DNA of 14,231 nucleotides from GCA-2786165 sp964625775. Lineage in GTDB: Bacteria > Pseudomonadota > Gammaproteobacteria > Legionellales > Legionellaceae. The translations under genes were made by a program, and so were the position numbers. Below are positions 1-5,801 of this stretch, piece after piece. Below the pieces are notes generated by a model. That model was not told where the DNA came from. It worked only from the letters and a program-made list of their open reading frames with translations, and searched no databases. Where the stretch lies: the NCBI GenBank assembly GCA_964625775.1, contig CAZVEH010000056.1, positions 1 to 14,231 on the forward strand, in the 5' to 3' direction. Numbering within the stretch: the first letter of the stretch is position 1; each line of letters opens with the position of its first letter.

Positions 1-2
1 AA

Positions 3-74
3 CAAGCAGCCGAGATAGCTGAATTGAAGAGGCGCTTGAATAAAGACAGTAGCAGCAGCTCAAAACCGCCATGA
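3..74 (+). pseudogene. IS66-type transposase (TnpC), N-terminal remnant cut by the window edge
   Basis: The frame beginning at base 3 reads QAAEIAELKRRLNKDSSSSS followed by KPP and a TGA stop at 72-74. The pattern A-E-[IL]-x-x-L-[KE]-R-x-L-N-x-[DN]-S-S-x-S-S-K-P-P is the hallmark of the N-terminal region of IS66-family TnpC transposases, just before their zinc-finger segment. In an intact element the frame would continue for roughly 400 more codons. Here it stops immediately after the KPP motif, and the sequence changes to one that recurs at the far right end of the window, so the element was interrupted or deleted at this point. The upstream part lies outside the window. The family call rests on motif recognition over only 23 residues. 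Confidence 0.6.
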
Positions 75-90
75 CGTGGGGAGTTACCTA
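71..90 (+). repeat. 20-bp sequence repeated in inverted orientation at 14166-14185
   Basis: The bases atgacgtggggagttaccta match the reverse complement of 14166-14185 at 19 of 20 positions. At the right end the same sequence directly abuts a dispersed REP-like repeat, whose ...GGGATGAC end overlaps it. At this left end only the ATGAC tail is present, joined directly to IS66 coding sequence. It may mark the end of a small non-autonomous element or a recombination junction. Confidence 0.6.
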
Positions 91-152
91 GATGGAATTT
101 TTTGAGCACTCAGGCGTTGACCCTGTCACCGCAAGTTGTCTATTGAGATTTG

Positions 153-161
153 TGCTATGCT
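153..161 (+). promoter_or_regulatory. possible extended -10 promoter for the Cys-rich protein gene
   Basis: TGC-TATGCT (153-161) resembles an extended -10 element, TGn plus a 4/6 match to TATAAT, about 35 nt upstream of the ATG at 196. No good -35 lies 16-18 nt upstream. A purine-rich GAGTGA (184-189) precedes the start codon as a weak ribosome binding site. This is a weak prediction. Confidence 0.25.
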
Positions 162-195
162 TACCTTAAGATTATTATATTCAGAGTGAATTCAT

Positions 196-522
196 ATGCG
201 CTCTCAACATCATTATTTTTTAGCCAGTGCACTAGCGTGCATGCTGCCTTTGTCATCAGCATATTGTCAGTGCTGCGACCAAATGTTGGGTATTCGTTAC
301 TGCGATTCCTCTGCGGGAAGATATGTGTGCAATAATGGAGATTACTCAAGCTGCTATTGTACACGACACGCGATCATGGATTTACAGAAATTCATGGGGT
401 GCTGTATGTGGCAAGGAGGGGTCGCAAAAATCGACGATAAGGGACACGTACTCTGTAACGATGGTTCTTCTTCTGAAATTTGCGCGTTACAAATTCCGCA
501 TGACACCATAGCCGTGTATTAA
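196..522 (+). CDS. small exported cysteine-rich protein of unknown function (108 aa)
   Basis: I cannot assign a function. The N-terminus has a short polar start and a hydrophobic core (residues 8-22, ending in SSA), typical of a Sec signal peptide, so the protein is probably periplasmic or secreted. The mature part has eleven cysteines in about 85 residues (24, 26, 27, 36, 45, 53, 55, 69, 70, 87, 96), including two CC pairs. It contains the strings YCDSSAGRYVCNNG, CYCTRHA and GCCMWQGGV, then a C-N-D-G-x-S-S-E-I-C end. This pattern of spaced Cys with Gly turns suggests a small disulfide-knotted fold; similar GCC..GGV and C-x-DG-x-x-S-x-x-C patterns occur, from memory, in hypothetical exported proteins of Legionella-like bacteria. 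An odd cysteine count leaves room for an intermolecular disulfide. It is not a convincing lipoprotein, because the residues before C24 do not form a lipobox. It has weak promoter and RBS signals of its own and converges with the next gene. Confidence 0.8.
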   Translation: MRSQHHYFLASALACMLPLSSAYCQCCDQMLGIRYCDSSAGRYVCNNGDYSSCYCTRHAIMDLQKFMGCCMWQGGVAKIDDKGHVLCNDGSSSEICALQIPHDTIAVY

Positions 523-552
523 AGCGTTTCTCCTCACAGAAAAGAAACGCTT
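522..552. terminator. hairpin between convergent genes, possible bidirectional terminator
   Basis: The arms aagcgtttct (522-531) and agaaacgctt (543-552) form a perfect 10-bp stem with an 11-nt loop, starting on the last base of the stop codon of the Cys-rich gene. No proper T-tract follows on either strand, so intrinsic termination would be weak. Its position between two converging genes supports a terminator or mRNA 3'-end stabilising role. Confidence 0.5.
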
Positions 553-588
553 AGTCTATACGCATGGTACTAACGGATTACAAAATAA

Positions 589-1071
589 TTAGCGTTTTGC
601 AAAAAAAGGCAAATCGAATGTGGCATCTTCAGGCAATTGCATCACGATAGCTTTGGTTTCTTCTCCAGAAATGGAATATGAGCACACCGGAAAGCTATGG
701 TTCGCATCAAATGTAAACATCATGGGCTGTTCAAAATCTGACTGCATTTTACCTAACGCAATAGCAGCTTGCTTTTCTGGATCTTCGCCTTCACGAACTA
801 ATATAGAAGACATCATAAATACCAGATTGCCATATCCTGAAAACTCACGGTCATGTTCCGAAAAAGTTCTTTGTTGAAATAGCGCAGCTTTCATCACGTG
901 CAAATCTTTATCAAAGGCTGCTGGCATAGCGACCACCAAACTACCGTCAAAATTTTTCAACATCTCCACAGAGGGACACACTGTAAAATCGGTATTCGCT
1001 AAAACACCTTGACACATCAAACCACATAGTCCACTAATGATTGTTTTTTGCAAAAATAGTTTTTTAAACAT
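589..1071 (-). CDS. small exported protein of unknown function, possibly DUF4949-like (160 aa)
   Basis: The protein starts with a basic MFKK, a hydrophobic stretch to about residue 24 and a VLA-N cleavage site (after A25), a clear Sec signal peptide; the mature product would be exported. The mature chain has only two cysteines, C32 in a CPSVEML motif at the N-terminus and C130 in FPVCSYSI near the C-terminus, which could form one disulfide joining the two ends of a small domain. A CPS..... start and a C-x-Y end are what I remember of the DUF4949 family of small Legionella proteins, but that match is from memory and unverified. The start is well supported: a taggag Shine-Dalgarno lies 6 nt upstream, behind a good promoter. 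It converges with the Cys-rich gene and diverges from potA. No function is assigned. Confidence 0.8.
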   Translation of the reverse strand: MFKKLFLQKTIISGLCGLMCQGVLANTDFTVCPSVEMLKNFDGSLVVAMPAAFDKDLHVMKAALFQQRTFSEHDREFSGYGNLVFMMSSILVREGEDPEKQAAIALGKMQSDFEQPMMFTFDANHSFPVCSYSISGEETKAIVMQLPEDATFDLPFFAKR

Positions 1072-1098
1072 TAATTACTCCTAATTATAAGCGAAGTG

Positions 1099-1127
1099 AT
1101 TATATCTTAATCTATCAATGATGTAAA
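1099..1127 (-). promoter_or_regulatory. sigma70-like promoter for the small exported protein gene (589-1071)
   Basis: Read on the minus strand, a TTTACA -35 (1127-1122) and a perfect TATAAT -10 (1104-1099) are separated by exactly 17 nt. Transcription would begin near 1092, giving a leader of about 20 nt that contains the taggag ribosome binding site. Confidence 0.65.
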
Positions 1128-1152
1128 CAAACACAAGAATACCAGACCTTAC

Positions 1153-1181
1153 TAGACAAGGTACTCGATAAACTGCATAAT
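1153..1181 (+). promoter_or_regulatory. sigma70-like promoter for the potABCD operon
   Basis: TAGACA (1153-1158, 5/6 consensus) and CATAAT (1176-1181, 5/6 consensus) are separated by exactly 17 nt. The predicted start near 1187 leaves a leader of only about 20 nt before the potA ATG at 1207, and that leader lacks any Shine-Dalgarno-like sequence. It lies back-to-back with the minus-strand promoter at 1099-1127. Confidence 0.6.
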
Positions 1182-1206
1182 TCTAATTTTCTAATCATAA
1201 AAATAA

Positions 1207-2298
1207 ATGCCCCATCCACTCATTCAAATCAAACAACTGCATAAATCATATGGACATACAGAAATTCTTAAACATATGTCACTTGATGTTTATAGAGGTG
1301 AGTTTTTAACCTTACTGGGTCCTTCAGGGTGCGGCAAAACTACTCTACTGCGGTTGATTTCTGGATTTGAATACCCCACTAGCGGACAAATCTTTATCAA
1401 TGGCACCTGCGTGAATCAATTACCTCCTCAACAACGCGATGTTCATACGGTTTTTCAGAGCTATGCTTTGTTTCCTCATTTGTCTGTTTTTGAAAACGTC
1501 GCGTTTGCATTGCGATGTCAGGGAGTACCAGAGATAGAAATCAAAGAACGCGTCAAAGACTCTCTGGCTCTGGTACAACTAGAATCCTTTGGCAACCGCA
1601 GCATCACCCAATTAAGCGGTGGTCAACAACAACGTGTCGCCATTGCGCGTGCCGTTATTAACCGTCCTCAAGTGTTATTATTGGATGAGCCCTTAAGTTC
1701 TCTTGATTATAATTTACGTAAAACCATGCAATATGAACTCAAGCAATTGCAAAAAACCCTCAATATGACCTTCATTTTTGTCACACATGATCAAGAAGAA
1801 GCTTTGTCGATGTCTGATCGCATTGTGGTGATGAAACAGGGTGTGATTGAACAAATTGGCACACCCCGTCAAATTTATGAAACCCCTTGCAACTTATCAG
1901 TGGCACAATTTATTGGAGAAACAAATCGCTTTGACGTGACGGTAGATGCAATAGATGACAATATCCACCTAATGGTTGAATCAACCCCAATTCAGTGTAA
2001 GAAGATCCCGCACGCCAAAGTTGGCGATCAGCTTCACCTTATTGTCAGACCCGAAGACGTGCGGGTATGGTCACAACATGAAACAAAAGACCACGACCAC
2101 ATGATCCCGGGCAAAATTATTGATATGGTCTACAAAGGATCTACAGTGGCTCTGAAAGTAGAACTGGCTTCAGGCAAAATAATTTCAGCCATAGAATTTT
2201 TTAATGAAGACGATGATACATTGGAATATAAAGAACAAGAATCTGTTTGGGTGCAATGGTTAACTGGCTGGGAATTATTATTACCTTATGAGATCTAA
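1207..2298 (+). CDS. potA: spermidine/putrescine ABC transporter ATP-binding protein PotA
   Basis: This is the cytosolic ATPase that drives polyamine import through the PotB-PotC channel. All nucleotide-binding motifs are intact: Walker A GPSGCGKTT (residues 38-46), Q-loop glutamine Q84 in VFQSYALFPH, signature LSGGQQQR (136-143), Walker B VLLLDEP (156-162), D-loop SSLD (164-167) and switch histidine H194 in FVTHDQEEA. The remaining part (about 235-363) is the C-terminal TOBE-type regulatory domain, with the usual L-I-V-R-P-E-D-V string. The length of 363 aa matches PotA of other Gammaproteobacteria (about 370-380). The start must be at 1207, since the ABC fold begins at once (IQIKQLHKSYG), yet there is no Shine-Dalgarno upstream. 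It is the first gene of potABCD and its end overlaps potB by 11 nt. Related paralogous ATPases exist, but the potB, potC and potD neighbours settle the assignment. Confidence 0.95.
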   Translation: MPHPLIQIKQLHKSYGHTEILKHMSLDVYRGEFLTLLGPSGCGKTTLLRLISGFEYPTSGQIFINGTCVNQLPPQQRDVHTVFQSYALFPHLSVFENVAFALRCQGVPEIEIKERVKDSLALVQLESFGNRSITQLSGGQQQRVAIARAVINRPQVLLLDEPLSSLDYNLRKTMQYELKQLQKTLNMTFIFVTHDQEEALSMSDRIVVMKQGVIEQIGTPRQIYETPCNLSVAQFIGETNRFDVTVDAIDDNIHLMVESTPIQCKKIPHAKVGDQLHLIVRPEDVRVWSQHETKDHDHMIPGKIIDMVYKGSTVALKVELASGKIISAIEFFNEDDDTLEYKEQESVWVQWLTGWELLLPYEI

Positions 2299-3112
2299 AC
2301 CATTTTCTATTTACTTTATCTATACATGGTTGGTGGTATTTGGCCTCATCCCGATCGGTTTGATTTTCGTCGTCTCTTGCCTGACTGATAATACCCTACA
2401 TTTGGCATCCCTGCCGTTCACCATCGAAAACTACGCGTCATTAATGTCCCCATTATTTTTAAAAGTCTTTTGGCGATCAGCCTTGATGGCTGGCTCAGCG
2501 ACTTTCCTATGCTTATTATTGGCGTATCCGCTGAGCTATATTTTGGTCAAATCGAAACACCAAACATTGTGGTTGATTTTGATCATTATTCCCTTTTGGA
2601 CCAGCTCATTGATTCGTATCTATTCTTTAATTGCAATGCTCAAAATTCACGGTATTTTTAATACAGTATTACTAAAACTACATATCATTCATGAACCCAT
2701 CTCCTTTTTATATTCTAACGCTGCTGTGATGTTCGGTTTGGTGTATAACCTTTTGCCCTTCATGGTACTGCCTATTTTTTCTAATATGGAACGCTTTGAT
2801 TTTTGTTTGATAGAGGCGTCTCAAGACCTTGGAGCCAGTCGGTTAGTGACATTTTTCCGTGTGTTCTTGCCGAACACTCTATCGGGTATCATTGCTGGGT
2901 CGCTTATGGTATTTCTGCCCTCGATGACGTTATTTTATATTTCAAATATTCTTGGCGGTGCTCGTTCGGTATTACTGGGCAATTTGATCCAAAACCAGTT
3001 TCTTGTCACTGAAAACTGGCCTCAAGGTGCAGCCACCAGCATGATACTCACCTTAATTTTGGGAGCTGTTTTATGTTTTTACCGTCCCAAAAAACAGGGG
3101 GTTCTCCCATGA
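2288..3112 (+). CDS. potB: spermidine/putrescine ABC transporter permease PotB
   Basis: One of the two inner-membrane subunits forming the polyamine channel. The 274-residue chain has about six hydrophobic segments (roughly 8-30, 60-85, 91-115, 145-165, 195-215, 240-262), matching the length of E. coli PotB (275 aa). The cytoplasmic EAA loop, which couples to PotA, starts near E176 and reads EASQDLGASRLVTFFRVFLP, with the conserved G in DLGAS. The ATG lies inside the end of potA (11-nt overlap), and the stop shares an ATGA with the potC start, so translation is probably coupled along the operon. The order after PotA and before PotC, and the N-terminal signature (LIPIGLIFVVSC then FTIENY), support PotB over PotC. 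Nothing is missing or broken. Confidence 0.93.
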   Translation: MRSKPFSIYFIYTWLVVFGLIPIGLIFVVSCLTDNTLHLASLPFTIENYASLMSPLFLKVFWRSALMAGSATFLCLLLAYPLSYILVKSKHQTLWLILIIIPFWTSSLIRIYSLIAMLKIHGIFNTVLLKLHIIHEPISFLYSNAAVMFGLVYNLLPFMVLPIFSNMERFDFCLIEASQDLGASRLVTFFRVFLPNTLSGIIAGSLMVFLPSMTLFYISNILGGARSVLLGNLIQNQFLVTENWPQGAATSMILTLILGAVLCFYRPKKQGVLP

Positions 3113-3879
3113 AATCTCTGATGCAAAAATTATACTTGTTTTTGATTTACAGTTTTTTATATCTGCCTATTTTGGTGCTGATACTGTACTCTTTCAACCA
3201 AGCCAAATACTCTATGATTTGGCAAGGCGCATCAAGTATATGGTATCGAACGTTATTCCAAAACACTGAAATTTGGACCGCATTTATGCACTCTGCCCTG
3301 CTGGGCATTACCGCTTCTTTGATTGCCACCACCGCAGGTCTATTAGCTGCAGTACAATTGTTTTTATCAAGAAAATTGAAAAAACATGATGGATTCATGA
3401 CGCTCTTGCTATTATTGATCATCATTCCTGATTTGGTACTGGGCGTAGCCTTACTGATATTTTTTAATTATACGCATATCCCCTTGGGCTTCTTTAGTTT
3501 GCTGATTGCTCATATCACGTTTACCTTGCCGTTTGTCTTATTAACCATTTTTACTCGCATTGAGACGCTCGACAGGAATATTTATCTTAGTGCTTTAGAT
3601 TTGGGGGCTAGTCATACACGGGCCTTGGTCAAGGTACTATTACCCCTGTTGTTCCCTAGTATTTTAAGCGCATTATTACTCTCATTTACGCTATCTTTTG
3701 ATGATGTGATCATTTCTTATTTTGTAGCCGGACCAGAATTCAATATCCTACCTTTGGCCATTTACTCTATGATTCGATCCGGCATCACACCTGAATTAAA
3801 TGCACTCGGCACAATCACACTGCTTCTTTCGTTGGTTTTGGTTCTGATTTCTTCAAGCTTAACCCGGAAAACATCATGA
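3109..3879 (+). CDS. potC: spermidine/putrescine ABC transporter permease PotC
   Basis: The second inner-membrane channel subunit of the polyamine importer. I start it at the ATG at 3109 (256 aa), which overlaps the potB stop as ATGA and has a caggggg Shine-Dalgarno (3095-3101) 7 nt upstream. A longer frame from 3073 would add twelve residues that merely re-read the end of potB. From 3109 the protein opens directly with the expected MKSLMQKLYLFLIYSFLYLP membrane segment followed by SFNQAKYS. About six membrane segments follow. The EAA loop is SALDLGASHTRALVKVLLP (from S161), and the PotC-type string SFDDVIISYFVAGP follows. E. coli PotC is 264 aa, so length fits. Its stop overlaps potD by 4 nt. 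Confidence 0.93.
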   Translation: MKSLMQKLYLFLIYSFLYLPILVLILYSFNQAKYSMIWQGASSIWYRTLFQNTEIWTAFMHSALLGITASLIATTAGLLAAVQLFLSRKLKKHDGFMTLLLLLIIIPDLVLGVALLIFFNYTHIPLGFFSLLIAHITFTLPFVLLTIFTRIETLDRNIYLSALDLGASHTRALVKVLLPLLFPSILSALLLSFTLSFDDVIISYFVAGPEFNILPLAIYSMIRSGITPELNALGTITLLLSLVLVLISSSLTRKTS

Positions 3880-4913
3880 AGCTTTTTTTACGAATATTAT
3901 TTTGCTGCGGCCTAAGTTTGTTATCCATGCTCGCTTGGTCCGGTCGTATCGTGAATGTTTATCTCATAGGGGGCGAAGTTCCTCAAAGCCTAATCTGGGC
4001 TTTTCAAAATGAAACAGGCATCAAAGTCAATTTATCTACCTATGACAGCAATGAAACCATGTATGCCAAATTGCATGCCAGTAAAAAAAATTTTTATGAC
4101 CTGATTTTACCCTCGTCATACTTTGTTGAGCGTATGAAAAAGTATGATCTTCTCACCAAGCTTGATCTCACGAAACTCCCCAATTTAAAAAATATCGCAC
4201 CTTTTTTCAGAAACAATCCCTATGACCCCAACAATGAATACCATGTGCCTTTATTATGGGGCGTTACGGGTATTTTCTATAATCAACAATGGATCAAGCA
4301 TCCCCCTAAAAAATGGCAAGATTTGTGGGACCCCAAACTCATCAATCAATTGATGCTAGTGGATGATATGCGTGATGTGTTTTCAATTGGCTTGATGAGT
4401 TTAGGCTATAAACCCAATGATGAAAATCCAGAACATATCAAAGCCGCTTACCAACATTTATTGGCCCTAGTACCCAATATTAAGTTATTTGCTAGTGATG
4501 CCATTCAGTCATTGATCATCGACGAAGACGCTAATATTGGCGCTTCATGGAATGGGGATATTGTTAAAGCCCAGGCTGAAAATCCCAATATTCGCTTTGT
4601 GTACCCCAATGATGGCATTCTAATGTGGGTAGATTGTCTGGCTATTCCTAAAAACGCCCCACATCTTGATGAGGCGTATGAGCTTATTAATTTTCTGTTA
4701 CGTGCGCAAAGTGGAGCGGATATTGTCACAAGCACTGGGTACAGCACAACCAATCAAGCCAGTGTCAGCTTATTGCCTAAATCCATCACCAACAACCCCT
4801 ATATTTTCCCCCCTAAATCATTGATACAACACGGATATTATCAACGCGACATCAGTGAAAGTACAATGGAGTTATACAATAACTACTGGGAACAATTAAA
4901 ATTAGCGTGCTGA
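3876..4913 (+). CDS. potD: spermidine/putrescine-binding periplasmic protein PotD
   Basis: The solute-binding subunit that captures polyamines in the periplasm and delivers them to PotBC. Residues 1-22 form a Sec signal peptide; total length is 345 aa against 348 for E. coli PotD. The family string STYDSNETMYAKL is present. Compared from memory with the E. coli ligand-contact residues, most are kept at a constant offset: S80 and Y82 (PSSYF), D164 and D167 (DDMRDVF, the latter D for E), W225 (SWNG), W251 and D253 (MWVDCLAIP), Y289 (GYSTTN) and Q323. The first contact loop differs: E. coli NWTEYVP is here LIGGEVP, so the Trp, Thr and Tyr contacts are replaced by I31, G32 and E34. Polyamine binding is still likely, but affinity or preference may be altered. 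The ATG overlaps the potC stop (ATGA). It is the last pot gene. Confidence 0.92.
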   Translation: MKLFLRILFCCGLSLLSMLAWSGRIVNVYLIGGEVPQSLIWAFQNETGIKVNLSTYDSNETMYAKLHASKKNFYDLILPSSYFVERMKKYDLLTKLDLTKLPNLKNIAPFFRNNPYDPNNEYHVPLLWGVTGIFYNQQWIKHPPKKWQDLWDPKLINQLMLVDDMRDVFSIGLMSLGYKPNDENPEHIKAAYQHLLALVPNIKLFASDAIQSLIIDEDANIGASWNGDIVKAQAENPNIRFVYPNDGILMWVDCLAIPKNAPHLDEAYELINFLLRAQSGADIVTSTGYSTTNQASVSLLPKSITNNPYIFPPKSLIQHGYYQRDISESTMELYNNYWEQLKLAC

Positions 4914-4949
4914 GTCACACACCTGATATCACACTAAGGAGCACTTCCC

Positions 4950-5735
4950 ATGACCATTCTCGTATTTGATATAGAGACCGTTCCAGATGTTGAGAGTGGG
5001 CGCAAACTTTATGATCTAGAAGGCCTGTCCGACGAAGATACGGCCTCAGCAATGTTCGCATTACGCCGCGCCAAGGTAGGTCATGATTTTCTACCTCATC
5101 ATTTGCAAAAAATTGTTGCCATTTCCCTGGTTTTAGCAAAACAAAACAACGTGACAGTTTGGTCTCTGGGCGATGAGCAATCTTCCGAGGCAGAGTTAAT
5201 TCAGCGTTTTTTCTCTGGAATTGAAAAACATACACCGACTCTGGTCTCTTGGAATGGTAGTGGATTTGATTTACCCGTACTTCATTATCGTGCACTCATG
5301 CACCAAATCCCAGCCCCTGCTTATTGGGAAACGGGTGAACAAGTATCTGCGTTTCGCTGGTCAAATTATTTAAATCGCTTTCACTACCGTCATCTGGATC
5401 TCATGGATGTCTTAGCTGGTTATCAAAACAAGGCCTTCGCGCCGTTAGATGATATTGCCAATATGCTGGGATTTCCTGGCAAACTGGGCATGCATGGCGA
5501 CCAAGTTTGGGCCAAATATTTAGGTGGACATCTCAAAGAAATTCGAGATTATTGTGAAACAGATGTACTCAATACTTACGGTATTTTTTTAGGTTTCGAA
5601 TTGATGCGTGGCATGATCACAGCATCTGAACACCAACATGCCTTAGATAATCTTGCTACCTACCTGAGCGCAGAGTCTCAGAAACCGCATTTTTCAGAGT
5701 TTCTAAATACCTGGCAAACACGATTGAAGCCATAA
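4950..5735 (+). CDS. predicted 3'-5' exonuclease, PolB-exonuclease-like (DEDDy superfamily, PF10108/COG3298 type)
   Basis: A 261-residue cytosolic protein with the three DEDD exonuclease motifs: Exo I FDIET with D7 and E9, Exo II SWNGSGFDLP with D107, and Exo III RDYCETDV with Y201 and D205. The tyrosine four residues before the last aspartate puts it in the DEDDy group that includes the proofreading domain of family B polymerases. These residues bind the two metal ions that remove nucleotides from DNA or RNA 3' ends. The protein is a stand-alone exonuclease with no polymerase domain; its length fits that predicted family. The physiological substrate is unknown. The start is well supported by aaggag (4936-4941) 8 nt upstream of the ATG. 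It lies 36 nt after potD with no terminator between, so it may be read through from the pot operon, although there is no functional link to polyamine transport. Confidence 0.88.
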   Translation: MTILVFDIETVPDVESGRKLYDLEGLSDEDTASAMFALRRAKVGHDFLPHHLQKIVAISLVLAKQNNVTVWSLGDEQSSEAELIQRFFSGIEKHTPTLVSWNGSGFDLPVLHYRALMHQIPAPAYWETGEQVSAFRWSNYLNRFHYRHLDLMDVLAGYQNKAFAPLDDIANMLGFPGKLGMHGDQVWAKYLGGHLKEIRDYCETDVLNTYGIFLGFELMRGMITASEHQHALDNLATYLSAESQKPHFSEFLNTWQTRLKP

Positions 5736-5764
5736 ATTGACTTTATTTTAATCAAGTAAAAGAG

Positions 5765-5770
5765 TATAAT
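5765..5770 (+). promoter_or_regulatory. perfect TATAAT -10 element ahead of the giant gene
   Basis: A consensus TATAAT lies 31 nt upstream of the ATG at 5802. The best -35-like hexamer, TTGACT (5737-5742), is 22 nt away, too far for a standard sigma70 promoter, and only T-rich sequence (tttatt) occurs at the normal spacing. The promoter may therefore be weak, UP-element-like or activator-dependent. GGGG (5788-5791) is the likely ribosome binding site, with a spacing of 10 nt. Confidence 0.45.
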
Positions 5771-5801
5771 CAGGCCCATATTCAATCGGGGTCAGTGCAC
5801 T

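Noticed and set aside
3073..3108. Longer potC start at 3073
   Set aside because: It adds twelve residues that overlap the potB tail; the ATG at 3109 has a Shine-Dalgarno, an ATGA overlap and the usual PotC N-terminus.
4915..5295. Minus-strand 126-codon frame over the start of the exonuclease gene
   Set aside because: It is antisense to a gene with intact catalytic motifs, has no ribosome binding site, and its translation looks random.
5737..5742. TTGACT as the -35 of the giant gene promoter
   Set aside because: The spacer to TATAAT is 22 nt, outside the functional range for sigma70; only the -10 is annotated.
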